A stretch of 64,000 nucleotides of DNA from Candidatus Gastranaerophilales bacterium (lineage in GTDB: Bacteria; Cyanobacteriota; Vampirovibrionia; Gastranaerophilales; Gastranaerophilaceae). Positions 10,901-18,892 of the stretch are shown piece by piece. The first letter of the stretch is position 1. Each line of letters opens with the position of its first letter. The stretch covers positions 62,001 through 126,000 of the forward strand of contig CALUUN010000001.1 in the NCBI GenBank assembly GCA_944323995.1, written 5' to 3'. Under the pieces are notes generated by a model. The model searched no databases. It had not been told where the DNA came from and saw only the letters and a list, made by a program, of their open reading frames with translations. Position numbers and translations under genes: made by a program.

Positions 10901-11545
10901 ATCTTTTGCCTTTTGATAAATCATGTTAATGTTGAAGCCCGATTTATAATCGTTCGGATCACCGTTAACACTTTTTTTGAGCAAAAACATGTTGCATCTT
11001 ACCGAAGTATTTTTACGCTTGGTGAGCTTGCAGTTAAGACGCGTAATAAGGTTCAAAATTTCAATAGCGGCATTTACGGCTGAATTCACGGAACCGTTGA
11101 ACGTGTAATCTTTGTAAAAACGAATAACATAGGTTTTGTCGATAATCTGGCGTCTTAAACCTATTGATTTTACATAATCCGCAATAACCTTATCAAGATT
11201 AAGTTTGAATTTATTAAAAAGTTTGGCGGAACCCAGAAGATCTTTCATCTCCGAAAGGTTCGGAAAATCAATTGTAAGCATTACAAAATCATCATCCGTA
11301 TTTGCCTCGTTCAAAATGACACTTTTTTCCAGCGGGAATTTACATTTAGCGCACTTTTTATTGGCAGTCGGATTGATTTTTCCGCAGTTGTGGCACTTGG
11401 TTACGATAACGTAGCCGCACTTTTTACATGTATTGCTCTCATTTATGGTTTTACAAATAGGACAAACAACTTTGAGCACCTTTTTACAGTTAGGGCAGAC
11501 AATGGTTTTATCATCTATTTCTAAACCGCATTTTGGACATTCCAT
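7928..11545 (-). CDS. Zinc-ribbon / cyclase-like / ATPase-like / helical-repeat protein
   Basis: 1205 aa. Residues 1-75 hold several CxxC zinc ribbons (CPKC, CPNC, CPIC, CKKC, CHNC, CAKC). Residues 85-265 look like a class III adenylyl/guanylyl cyclase domain (VMLTIDFPNLSEM at the metal-Asp position). Residues 320-620 resemble the STAND/AAA ATPase of large cyclase-linked regulators: a Walker B-like strand LIFIENFDKID (about 463-473) is present but no GxxGxGK loop precedes it. Residues 690-1130 are TPR-like helices, followed by an acidic Glu/Pro/Ala tail. Probably a cytoplasmic signalling scaffold. Coupled to glgA, so a link to glycogen control is possible but unproven. The promoter TGTTATAAT lies 6 bases from the ATG (leaderless). 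Confidence 0.75.
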   Translation of the reverse strand: MECPKCGLEIDDKTIVCPNCKKVLKVVCPICKTINESNTCKKCGYVIVTKCHNCGKINPTANKKCAKCKFPLEKSVILNEANTDDDFVMLTIDFPNLSEMKDLLGSAKLFNKFKLNLDKVIADYVKSIGLRRQIIDKTYVIRFYKDYTFNGSVNSAVNAAIEILNLITRLNCKLTKRKNTSVRCNMFLLKKSVNGDPNDYKSGFNINMIYQKAKDEQRVLNSFQIITDTPLFEALEKNYKLSPLNSVMIDGQMQMFYELDVKDLIVIDPSLFEDEEDENEVKVPNFVQNMLIEQDKTDGEILLKAETPYDPDAIYDIETINFNEINCDFIRTENIDVFYHIVNKLQSVPRGILAIKTAQMYVPYSLKIINEIEELGIYNNIISITCYDEMKYSPYAFFRDLVSAIFEYTVSQKLFNQNDFSAFSTIDPQNMIRDLITLSEREITNAIDTRNEFFDIFLTLLKVIPNTLIFIENFDKIDSSSYDVLKYLFEAFDQLQISYLISYDKDFSLHKQSHFLLTRPYYTEITLKPTPFEKIIEDNKNFYRNIMNDFYFHRIAKYSCGSILFLDIAIQYLIESGVYQYTEDSVEMVNPKTIIIPSNLNRLMRRRLNLLKDDPPAMRFLASVLLLGTRIDVATIDSLEFENTEEIINKLSEMGYVYFYNNCMYFPNYNLLRENLLEVMNKIDLQKIASELFSKVFVDNMPSPVKSYLYTLLSDESNAFLEWEKLAKVNLSLGDFSSYLNCSTEILKLLESNKAPENFEEDVETYKLNLYEHISENLYEYVPEKTQDIAELTLKNLEKSTDIDKIILLCSKMIHGALASARYTHALCLTHKVLSLIPNASIDPEEPNFNIYFFLMSLIHVEILFNIGAMEDCIDIGYKVLNVISDENIAKLKPDYMAEEQFKDMIVTCTGYVALANVIQMKGNVGEFLNIIYTSLSFIPKSYDLILQLQELIAGREVIISQDMIGNDKFSAIVYHILNAFVNSKDTPEQFAEDVYQAKLAARKNNLAQIEIFCDLLIGYTYVNLESYKKAASIIYKIIKSVKNQGMYLLQHLGWYFLSEMNLRQKKFDVAYGMLNNSIIQLERYGKASDFIILLFKYNMFKVMMFLGHVDKAQLCLNQAHYITQKYGIKFEFDVNPEHYMVDGKFPAQEPLPESDNTADSEGQEGQETPEDETTVSEAAAEQEGLQNPAPEADGGSADVSEREV

Positions 11546-11551
11546 AACAGA

Positions 11552-11560
11552 ATTATAACA
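11552..11560 (-). promoter_or_regulatory. Extended -10, leaderless promoter of the 1205-aa gene
   Basis: On the minus strand TGTTATAAT is followed by TCTGTT and then the ATG at 11545. The 6-base gap is the same as at 2905, 11640, 23678, 50005 and 52713. Confidence 0.65.
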
Positions 11561-11624
11561 TGTTAAAACATAATAAACAATAACTAAATTTTAGCTTTAC
11601 AAACTTTTCCGGAAAAATAATTTA

Positions 11625-11633
11625 TGCTATCAT
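11625..11633 (+). promoter_or_regulatory. Extended -10, leaderless promoter of ruvB
   Basis: TGCTATCAT is followed by AAATAT and then ATG at 11640. There is no ribosome binding site. Divergent from the promoter at 11552-11560 within a 94-base intergenic space. Confidence 0.6.
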
Positions 11634-11639
11634 AAATAT

Positions 11640-12707
11640 ATGAGTATTATTGCGGATGATAATGATTTTAAGAGAGAAAAATCCGGCCGTAATCCGGTTA
11701 TAAAAGCTGAAACAATTGAGTTTGACAAAAACTTTGAAAACACAATCAGACCGAAAACTTTTGATACCTATATCGGCCAGACCGCGCTTAAGGAAACTCT
11801 CAAAATTTCAATAGCCGCCGCAAAAAAACGCGAACAGCCGCTTGATCATTTACTTTTTTACGGGCCGCCGGGACTCGGCAAAACAACACTTGCGGGCGTA
11901 ATCGCGGAACAAATGGGTGTCGACATAAAAATAACCTCTGCTCCCTCACTTGAACGTCCGAGAGATATTATCGGAATTTTGATGTCGTTAAAAGGTGGTG
12001 AAATTCTCTTTATTGATGAAATTCACAGACTCAACAAAGTTGCCGAAGAAATTCTGTATCCTGCAATGGAAGATTTTATACTTGATATGACAACCGGAAA
12101 AAGCCAGACTGTCAAAACCATGCGCATTCCGCTCCCAAAATTCACACTGATAGGCGCAACAACAAAAGCCGGCGAGCTTTCAGGCCCGCTGCGCGACAGG
12201 TTCGGAATAATTCACAGGCTGGAATTTTACACCGAAGATGAACTTGCAAAAGTCATAAAACGCACAGCGGAAATTCTTAATATAGAAATTGATTCAAAAG
12301 GTGCGCATGCAATTGCACGACGCTCAAGAGGCACCCCGCGTATTGCAAACAGGCTCGTTAAACGTGTAAGCGACTTTGCACTCGTAAAACACGACGGCAA
12401 AATTACTGAAGACATCGCAAATGAGTCGCTTGATACTTTAAAAATAGATGAATTCGGGCTTGATACCACTGACAGAACACTTTTAAGGTTAATAATTGAA
12501 AAATACGACGGCGGGCCGGTCGGTATTGAAACAATTGCAGCAGCAATCGGAGAAGATGTAAGAACAATAGAAGATGTCTGTGAACCGTTTTTGTTACAGG
12601 CTGGTTTGCTGCAAAGAACCCCCAGAGGCCGCAAGGTTTCACCTGAAACTTACAGACATCTGGGATATAAAATTCCGGTATCATGCGAACAGAAAAATTT
12701 ATTCTAA
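11640..12707 (+). CDS. ruvB: Holliday junction branch migration helicase RuvB
   Basis: 355 aa AAA+ motor that, with RuvA, drives branch migration of recombination intermediates. Motifs: Walker [10 protein letters not shown] (about 76-84), Walker B FIDEIHR, sensor 1 GATTKAG, arginine finger GPLRDRFG, and a C-terminal winged helix ending QRTPRGRK. Length is normal. The YibE/F gene starts 10 bases downstream, so they probably form a two-gene unit. ruvA and ruvC are not adjacent; the resolvase-like ruvX is far away at 40806. Confidence 0.97.
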   Translation: MSIIADDNDFKREKSGRNPVIKAETIEFDKNFENTIRPKTFDTYIGQTALKETLKISIAAAKKREQPLDHLLFYGPPGLGKTTLAGVIAEQMGVDIKITSAPSLERPRDIIGILMSLKGGEILFIDEIHRLNKVAEEILYPAMEDFILDMTTGKSQTVKTMRIPLPKFTLIGATTKAGELSGPLRDRFGIIHRLEFYTEDELAKVIKRTAEILNIEIDSKGAHAIARRSRGTPRIANRLVKRVSDFALVKHDGKITEDIANESLDTLKIDEFGLDTTDRTLLRLIIEKYDGGPVGIETIAAAIGEDVRTIEDVCEPFLLQAGLLQRTPRGRKVSPETYRHLGYKIPVSCEQKNLF

Positions 12708-12717
12708 GGAGAAAAAT

Positions 12718-13836
12718 ATGAAAAAAATATTCGTCTTGATATGCATGCTTTTCGGGCTTGTGCTTCCGGCATATTCTGAAGGTGCCGCTGTTTTGCCTGC
12801 AGAAAGAGGGGCAGTGGAAAATATCAAATATATTGATATGGATAATATTTCCGGCGCCGAACAAAATCAGGTAAAGCAAGAGGTTACGGTTAAAATTCTC
12901 TCCGGAAAATTCAAAGGCCAAAAAGTTGAACTTGACAATATGCTTACCGGTAATCCTGCATATGATATTATGCTTTCAAAAGGAGACAGAGTAATTCTTC
13001 ATCTGGAACCGCGGGTTGAATTTATAGAGGAGATTGATGACGTTGACTTTTTTATATCCGACATTGAAAGGGTTGATGCAATCTATATTTTTACCGCAAT
13101 ATTTTTCCTGCTGCTGCTTGCTATAGGAAAGAAAAAAGGCATCCTGAGCTTTGTATCAATCATAGCCACCGTTGCATTAATATTTTTTGCGCTGACTCCG
13201 ATGATTTTACATGAAGTTCCTCCGGTTCTTGCCTCACTAATAGTCTGTGTGCTTGCTACAGTTATAACAATATATCTGGTCGGAGGATTTAACAGAAAAA
13301 GTTCATCTGCAATTTTGGGAACGATTATGAGTGTCGGCTTTGCCGCGGTTTTATCAATATTATCCATAAAACTTGCAACACTCACAGGCTTTGCAGGTGA
13401 AGAGCCGATGTTTTTGTACACGGCTCGTCCGGATCTTGATTTCACGGGAATACTTGCCGCATCAATGATGCTTGCGGCACTCGGCGCTGTTATGGACACA
13501 AGCGTTTCCATCGCAAGTACGGTAAATGAAATTTTTAACACCGACAGTTCACTTTCAATAAAAGAACTTTTTCAATCAGGAATGAATGTAGGACGGGATA
13601 TTATAGGGACAATGTCCAATACATTAATCCTTGTTTATCTCGGAAGTGCATTACCGCTTGTTCTTTTATCAAGCAACATTGACTTAAACAAATTTTTCAA
13701 CTTGAATCAGGTCGCAACTGAAATAACCTCCGCTTTAACAGGAAGTATCGCAATCCTTGTTTGCGTACCTGTGACTGCGATTATAAGCGCGTATTTAATT
13801 AAAAATAAAAAAGAAGATTTTGAATTTAAAAGTTAA
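12718..13836 (+). CDS. YibE/F family membrane protein
   Basis: 372 aa from the ATG that follows AAGGAGAAAAAT; an upstream in-frame start would lie inside ruvB. It has a cleavable-looking signal peptide (MKKIFVLICMLFGLVLPAYS), an OB-like soluble segment to about residue 115, then about seven or eight membrane helices with the YibE/F signatures (LVGGFNRKSSSAILGT, LAALGAVMDTSVSIAS). The family is a multipass inner-membrane group of unknown substrate. It ends before a strong hairpin terminator shared with metK. Confidence 0.88.
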   Translation: MKKIFVLICMLFGLVLPAYSEGAAVLPAERGAVENIKYIDMDNISGAEQNQVKQEVTVKILSGKFKGQKVELDNMLTGNPAYDIMLSKGDRVILHLEPRVEFIEEIDDVDFFISDIERVDAIYIFTAIFFLLLLAIGKKKGILSFVSIIATVALIFFALTPMILHEVPPVLASLIVCVLATVITIYLVGGFNRKSSSAILGTIMSVGFAAVLSILSIKLATLTGFAGEEPMFLYTARPDLDFTGILAASMMLAALGAVMDTSVSIASTVNEIFNTDSSLSIKELFQSGMNVGRDIIGTMSNTLILVYLGSALPLVLLSSNIDLNKFFNLNQVATEITSALTGSIAILVCVPVTAIISAYLIKNKKEDFEFKS

Positions 13837-13837
13837 A

Positions 13838-13864
13838 AAAACGGGCGTTATATGCGCCCGTTTT
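13838..13864. terminator. Bidirectional terminator between YibE/F gene and metK
   Basis: ACGGGCG pairs with CGCCCGT, flanked by A-rich sequence on the left and TTTT on the right. It can stop transcription from both convergent genes. Confidence 0.85.
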
Positions 13865-13885
13865 GCTTGTTTGAATATTATTTTC

Positions 13886-15154
13886 TTAGCAGCTTGCACA
13901 GCTGAAAGCCTGAGATTTTAATGTATCGGCTTTGTCCGTCTGCTCCCAGGGAACAAATATATCTGATCTTCCCATATGGCCGTAAGCTGCGAGAAGCTGG
14001 TAGAATTTACCGCCGTTTTTGGCCGGCAAACCGCGCAAATCAAATTGGCTTATAATTGCGGCCGGTCTTAAGTCAAAGTTTTTTGCAACAAGGCCGGAAA
14101 TTTCATCGTCAGAAATTTTGCCTGTGCCGAAAGTATCAACCATGATTGAAACAGGTTCAGCAACACCGATTGCATAAGCAAGCTCAATTTCACATTTATC
14201 CGCCAATCCTGCGGCAACAATATTTTTTGCAACATATCTGGCAGCATAAGCGGCTGATCTGTCAACTTTTGTGGGATCTTTTCCGGAGAAAGCACCGCCG
14301 CCGTGTCTTGAATATCCGCCGTAAGTATCAACGATAATTTTACGGCCCGTTAAACCAGCATCACCCTGCGGACCGCCTACAACAAAACGTCCTGAAGGGT
14401 TCACAAGAATTTTAGTTCTGCTGTCGAGTTTAACTGTTTCGTGTGCAAAAACTTCATCTATAACATAAGCGATAATATCGCGTCTGATTATTTCCTGAAC
14501 TTTTTGATTGTCAGATACTCCGTTAATTTCCGGATCATGCTGTGTAGATATCAAGACAGTATCAATTCTTGAAGGTTTTCCGTCAACGTATTCAACTGTA
14601 ACCTGAGATTTGCCGTCCGGTCTTAAGTAATCTAAAATACCCTGCTTTCTGACCTGTGCAAGTCTATATGATAATTTATGCGCAAGACTTATAGGCAAAG
14701 GCATCAATTCAGGTGTTTCATTGCAAGCATAACCGAACATAATACCCTGATCTCCCGCACCGATATTTTCGGTTTCTGAAACTGAAGTATCAGCGTTGTC
14801 TGAACGGGTTTCGAGTGCTTTATTAACGCCGCCTGCAATATCACATGACTGCTCATCAATACTTGTTAAAACAGCGCAGGTCTTGTAATCAAACCCGCCG
14901 CCCTCGCTTCCTGAGTAACCGATGTTTTTGATGGTATTACGAACAACAGACGGAATATCAACGTAACAATCCGCCGTAATTTCACCGCAAACAAGCGCCA
15001 TACCGGTTGTAACCGTAGTTTCTGCAGCAACTCTTGACTGCGGATATTTAGTCAAAAATTCATCCAGAATTGCGTCAGAAATCTGATCGCAAACTTTGTC
15101 GGGGTGTCCTTCCGTAACTGATTCGGAAGTGAACAAAAAATTTCTTGGTGTCAT
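13886..15154 (-). CDS. metK: S-adenosylmethionine synthetase
   Basis: 422 aa enzyme making SAM from methionine and ATP. Signatures: GHPDK near the N-terminus, [26 protein letters not shown] and [16 protein letters not shown]. The ATG at 15154 is chosen because AAGGAG lies 9 bases upstream; the TTG two codons earlier is too close to that site. The gene has a clean sigma-70 promoter and a leader of about 65 bases that can form two exclusive hairpins next to the RBS, pointing to regulated translation. Confidence 0.97.
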   Translation of the reverse strand: MTPRNFLFTSESVTEGHPDKVCDQISDAILDEFLTKYPQSRVAAETTVTTGMALVCGEITADCYVDIPSVVRNTIKNIGYSGSEGGGFDYKTCAVLTSIDEQSCDIAGGVNKALETRSDNADTSVSETENIGAGDQGIMFGYACNETPELMPLPISLAHKLSYRLAQVRKQGILDYLRPDGKSQVTVEYVDGKPSRIDTVLISTQHDPEINGVSDNQKVQEIIRRDIIAYVIDEVFAHETVKLDSRTKILVNPSGRFVVGGPQGDAGLTGRKIIVDTYGGYSRHGGGAFSGKDPTKVDRSAAYAARYVAKNIVAAGLADKCEIELAYAIGVAEPVSIMVDTFGTGKISDDEISGLVAKNFDLRPAAIISQFDLRGLPAKNGGKFYQLLAAYGHMGRSDIFVPWEQTDKADTLKSQAFSCASC

Positions 15155-15163
15155 TTTCAAATT

Positions 15164-15221
15164 CTCCTTAATTGTTTTACCGCCGGTAAGTCTTTTAATT
15201 CCAACCCGGCCGCTCCATTAA
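15164..15221 (-). promoter_or_regulatory. Structured metK leader, candidate riboswitch/attenuator
   Basis: On the RNA strand, TTAAT (15221-15217) can pair with ATTAA (15172-15168), which overlaps the Shine-Dalgarno AAGGAG, and GCCGG (15210-15206) with CCGGC (15186-15182). Alternatively TTACC-GGC-GGTAA (15189-15177) forms its own hairpin using the same CCGGC bases. The two folds are mutually exclusive. I could not match it to a known SAM riboswitch class by eye. Confidence 0.5.
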
Positions 15222-15226
15222 GCAAT

Positions 15227-15255
15227 ATTATAATTCAGGGAAAAAATAAAATCAA
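15227..15255 (-). promoter_or_regulatory. Sigma-70 promoter of metK
   Basis: TTGATT (15255-15250), a 17-base spacer and TATAAT (15232-15227). The predicted start is about 15220, exactly the first bases of the outer leader stem. Confidence 0.8.
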
Positions 15256-15265
15256 TACGGGAGAA

Positions 15266-15418
15266 TTACTTAACATAAGAAACACTTATCAAAAGCTCAT
15301 CGTCAAGAACCTTTACAACCGCCCAGCGTAAAGGTTCAATACCGATTTTTTTTAATTCGTTTTCTATTTGAATATTATCATCAAGTTTTTTTATTCTGAC
15401 AATGTCCGAGGTAATCAT
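15266..15418 (-). CDS. Small 50-aa protein coupled to upstream TPR gene
   Basis: Uninterrupted 50-codon frame (begins MITSDIVRIKKLDD, ends SVSYVK) whose ATG overlaps the TGA of the TPR gene at 15418 by one base (TGATG), typical of translational coupling. Composition is that of a soluble protein: charged, with a Leu/Ile/Val pattern compatible with a helix then strands, and a single Trp. No family recognised. The stop lies just before the metK -35 box. Confidence 0.55.
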   Translation of the reverse strand: MITSDIVRIKKLDDNIQIENELKKIGIEPLRWAVVKVLDDELLISVSYVK

Positions 15419-16332
15419 CATTTTTGAGGCGCCTTTATACTTTTCAGGATAGCGAGAATATTTTCTTTTTCAGCCGCAGTGTAACTGTTTTTCTTCTCTG
15501 CATAGTGACCGAAATATAAGCCTTTTGGAGTCATAAATATTCTGCAAAATTCAAACTCATTTCTGCCTGCAATTGACCAGACAAAATATATTTCGCTGCC
15601 GGTTTTACTCAAAACTTCCAGTTTCAAGTTTGAGTTAATACCTTTTGCATGATCTTGCAGACTACTTACGAAATTATTATAATAACCGTTCAAATCAAAT
15701 TTAAATATATTTTTGTCAAAAAAGTTAACCGTAACAAGTTTAGTCCACTTGTAATTAATAACGTCCTCACCTATCAAGCCGTATTCAACAATCCAGTTAG
15801 AGTCATCACCTTTAGAATAGGCAAGTTCCCAGATACTCATATCAAGATTAACCGTAATATCCGGCTTGTAATTTGCCTGAGTTTTGTCAAATTCTTTTTG
15901 CTCTTCAATGACCTCATTTATAAGATTGCTGTAATACTCTTTGCCTTCAGCAGACATTGAAGAAAGTTTGAGGGCTTTTTGATAATACCCTATTGCCTCG
16001 GGGTAACGGCGCTGAGTTCTGCGCATATCGCCCAAGAATGTATATGCCGGAAAGTTATCCGGATTTTTCTTTATTGCCGCCATAAACATAGCTTCAGCCT
16101 GCTTGCCCTGTCCCAGACCGCCGTAACTCATACCGAGCAGACAATAAACGTTATAATCATCGTAATTTTGTGCTAATAAATTTTCAAAAATTTTCACCGC
16201 TTTTTTGTAATCTTTTTGAGTATATGCGTCATATCCGGCCCTGTAATCCGTTAAAAAACTGTTGGCAAAAGAAACACACATACTTGAAATAAATACAACT
16301 AAAAGAAAAAATACTTTCAAAAAATTTTTCAT
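15418..16332 (-). CDS. Secreted TPR-repeat protein
   Basis: 304 aa. Residues 1-23 are a signal peptide (KNFLKVFFLLVVFISS followed by SFA). Residues 28-150 form about three TPR motifs (YDAYTQKDYKKAVKIFENLL, YCLLGMSYGGLGQGKQAEAM, AYTFLGDMRRTQRRYPEAI). The C-terminal 150 residues look beta-rich and match no family I know. Exported to the periplasm or envelope, probably as a protein-protein scaffold. ATG with GGAG about 10 bases upstream. The tRNA-Thr gene lies 45 bases upstream on the same strand and the 50-aa gene is coupled downstream. Confidence 0.8.
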   Translation of the reverse strand: MKNFLKVFFLLVVFISSMCVSFANSFLTDYRAGYDAYTQKDYKKAVKIFENLLAQNYDDYNVYCLLGMSYGGLGQGKQAEAMFMAAIKKNPDNFPAYTFLGDMRRTQRRYPEAIGYYQKALKLSSMSAEGKEYYSNLINEVIEEQKEFDKTQANYKPDITVNLDMSIWELAYSKGDDSNWIVEYGLIGEDVINYKWTKLVTVNFFDKNIFKFDLNGYYNNFVSSLQDHAKGINSNLKLEVLSKTGSEIYFVWSIAGRNEFEFCRIFMTPKGLYFGHYAEKKNSYTAAEKENILAILKSIKAPQK

Positions 16333-16377
16333 AATACACTAACTCCTTATAACACAAAATTTTTAATAAGAGCAAAA

Positions 16378-16450
<73 letters not shown>

Positions 16451-16465
16451 AATTTTATCAATGTT

Positions 16466-18310
16466 CTATTCAACAGTAACCGATTTTGCGAGGTTTCTTG
16501 GCTGATCGACGTCTTTTCCGAGAAATTCCGCAATGTAATAAGCGATTAACTGCAGAGGAATCACAGCAATAATCGGTGACAAAAATTCCTGCACATCCGG
16601 AACCCGAATAATACATTCAAAAAGGTCATCAAGTTTCGGGTCAAGTGAATTTGTCAGAGCAATCATTCTGGCATTCCGCGCTTTAGCTTCCTCACTGTTA
16701 GAGAGGAGTTTTTCGTACACCGTACCTTTCATCAAAATTGATAGAACCGGCAGTGTATCATCCAGCATGGCAATCGGGCCGTGCTTGAGTTCACCTGCTG
16801 CATAGCCTGTTGCATTTATATAGCTGATTTCTTTGAGTTTAAGGGCACCTTCAAGCGCAGTCGGAAGGTTAATCCCTCTTGCAATATAGATAAAATCTTT
16901 TGTACCGGAATACTTTCTGGCGCATTTTTGGATTTCGTCAGTGCTTGCAAGAATTTGTTCAATCTTCTGCGGGATGAGCATAAGCTCGTTTTTAATGGAC
17001 TGAATAACTGAAACGTCAAGGCTTTCTTTAATTTCAGCCATATACAAAGACAGAAGATAAAACGCCATTAACTGGGCGATATAAGATTTTGTAGCAGCCA
17101 CAGAAACTTCAATACCCGCATTAACCGAAATAAGGCTGTCAGCTTCACGCGCCATTGATGAATCCGGACGGTTCGTAATAATAAGGATATGAGAACCTTT
17201 TGATTTAGCCTGCTTGATAGCAGTTAAAGTGTCAGCGGTTTCACCGGATTGAGAAACACCTATAACAAGTGTATGCGAATCAGTTGTTGTGCGTCTGTAA
17301 ATATATTCACTCGACGCTTCAACATCAACCGGAATACCGCAGAAGGTTTCAATCAAATATTTTCCGACCATTGCGGCATGCAAAGAAGTTCCGCACGCAA
17401 TAATTTGAATTCTGTTGAGTTTTTTCAAATGGTCTTTTGTCAGTTTAACCTCATTCAGCACAATAGGTTCTGAGGCAGTATGGAGCTTGCCGACGAGATT
17501 ATTTCTTATAACATCGGGCTGTTCGTGAATTTCTTTGAGCATGAAGTGCTTATAGCCCATTTTACTCAAAGCAACCGGCTCCCACGGAAGAAGTTCAACT
17601 TTTTGCGGAAGCTCAACACCATCTTTGTCAATAAGTTTTATAGAATCGGGCGTAACCGTTACAATCTGGTTATCAGAAAGATACATGGCTTTTTTTGTAT
17701 ATTTAATAATCGCCGGAACATCAGATGCGATTAAAAACTCGCCTTCGCCAAACCCGACAAGAAGCGGTGCATTGCGCTTGGTTGCAACGATTGTGTTTTT
17801 ATAGTCGTTATGCATAACACATAATGCATAAGCCCCTTCAATTTCTTTTGTAGCAAGCCGGACAGCCTTGGTTAAATCTTTCACTTCATCATATTTTTTT
17901 GCGATAAAATGCGCAACGACTTCGGTATCAGTCTGAGATTTAAAAATACAGCCTTCTTTTTCAAGCATGGCTTTTAATTCTTTGTAATTTTCAATGATAC
18001 CGTTATGAACAAGTACAAGGTTTCCGTGATTGCAGGTGTGCGGATGTGCATTAAGAACTGTCGGCGCACCGTGTGTAGCCCAGCGGATGTGGCCGATTCC
18101 GGTGGTGGATTTTTCAAACTCGCCCGAATGTTTTTTCATTTCCTCTCTAAGGTTAACGAGCTTGCCGATAGCTTTGTAAACCTTGATATCGCTCTCGCGT
18201 TTTACTGCAATACCCGATGAATCGTAGCCTCTGTATTCAAGCTGCTCCAATCCGTCAAGCAATATATCTACAACCGGTCTGAATCCTGTATATCCTACTA
18301 TTCCGCACAT
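16466..18310 (-). CDS. glmS: Glutamine-fructose-6-phosphate aminotransferase (isomerizing)
   Basis: 614 aa; makes glucosamine-6-phosphate, the first step to UDP-GlcNAc for peptidoglycan and LPS. The start must be the ATG at 18310 because Cys2 (MCGIVGYTG) is the N-terminal glutamine amidotransferase nucleophile; a longer frame would bury it. GATase domain residues 1-235 (EYRGYDSSG, GHIRWATHG), then two SIS domains (ACGTSLHAAMVG, SQSGETADT) and the C-terminal SVTVE tail. A TGCTAATAT extended -10 lies about 35 bases upstream. No glmS ribozyme is visible in the short leader. Confidence 0.97.
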   Translation of the reverse strand: MCGIVGYTGFRPVVDILLDGLEQLEYRGYDSSGIAVKRESDIKVYKAIGKLVNLREEMKKHSGEFEKSTTGIGHIRWATHGAPTVLNAHPHTCNHGNLVLVHNGIIENYKELKAMLEKEGCIFKSQTDTEVVAHFIAKKYDEVKDLTKAVRLATKEIEGAYALCVMHNDYKNTIVATKRNAPLLVGFGEGEFLIASDVPAIIKYTKKAMYLSDNQIVTVTPDSIKLIDKDGVELPQKVELLPWEPVALSKMGYKHFMLKEIHEQPDVIRNNLVGKLHTASEPIVLNEVKLTKDHLKKLNRIQIIACGTSLHAAMVGKYLIETFCGIPVDVEASSEYIYRRTTTDSHTLVIGVSQSGETADTLTAIKQAKSKGSHILIITNRPDSSMAREADSLISVNAGIEVSVAATKSYIAQLMAFYLLSLYMAEIKESLDVSVIQSIKNELMLIPQKIEQILASTDEIQKCARKYSGTKDFIYIARGINLPTALEGALKLKEISYINATGYAAGELKHGPIAMLDDTLPVLSILMKGTVYEKLLSNSEEAKARNARMIALTNSLDPKLDDLFECIIRVPDVQEFLSPIIAVIPLQLIAYYIAEFLGKDVDQPRNLAKSVTVE

Positions 18311-18498
18311 AGAATTTAAATCTCCAATATCTGAATAATATATTAGCATTAAAACATGCAAAAATAAATATCCTTACAAAAGTTTTACAATTATGTTAAA
18401 TGACGCGCCCGAAATCCTCTCAGCCTTTGAGGAACTGGGGTAGGGGGCTTTAACCGTGATATGGCGGGTTTCCGCAAGTTAGAAATTCAGATGAAAAG

Positions 18499-18892
18499 TT
18501 GTCGGATTAGTAAATCCGACCTACAATTCTATAACGGTTGCAAGATGCTGAAACAAGTTCAGCACGACAAATTTTACGGCAGAATAGCCTCGCCCCTTGA
18601 GGAGCAAAGCGAACCAACGAGGAACGAGTTGTGTGAGCCTGCTTCCGTAACAAAGTGAAGGTGAGAGGCCGCAGTTGTGTGAACGCAGTGAACTACAAAT
18701 GCGGGTGAGGGGTCTAAATATGCATGAAATTCTCAAATTACCCCTCACCTGAATTTCTTACACTCGTTCCTCGTGTTGAAATTCGGCCTCTCCCACAAGG
18801 GGAGAGGCTGTTCTATTGTTAAAAAGCGGTACTTGTGAAATGCCACAAATACCGCTTATTAAATATATCTTCCCAGCCTTGCGGCACACATG
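18499..18892 (-). repeat. Dispersed hairpin-rich repeat module, copy B
   Basis: Inverted counterpart of 266-462. It contains GTCGGATTAGTAAATCCGAC, TGCTGAAACAAGTTCAGCA, two CCTCTCC-type palindromes and the terminator-like hairpin at 18824-18857. Compared with copy A it has about 170 extra bases (about 18600-18790), rich in short inverted repeats such as CTCACC/GGTGAG and echoes of GTGTGA. Possible short frames inside it are not credible genes. The 18311-18498 stretch holds only the glmS leader and unassigned sequence. Confidence 0.75.
18824..18857 (-). terminator. Hairpin downstream of variable region B
   Basis: On the minus strand AAGCGGTATTTGTG pairs over about 14 positions with CACAAGTACCGCTT, loop GCATTT, then TTTTTAAC. 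Same position relative to the stop codon as the hairpin at 302-335. Confidence 0.65.

Noticed and set aside
6471-14337. Long antisense frames opposite glgA, the 1205-aa gene and metK
   Set aside because: They mirror real genes on the other strand, lack RBSs and have compositions typical of reverse-complement shadows.
15164-15221. Known SAM riboswitch (SAM-I, II, III or IV) before metK
   Set aside because: The leader is only about 65 bases and lacks the conserved cores of these classes as far as I can tell by eye, so it is reported only as a structured leader.
18461-18748. Overlapping short open frames on both strands in the repeat module
   Set aside because: They lie in hairpin-rich repeated non-coding DNA, have no ribosome binding sites and are not preserved in the other copy of the module.
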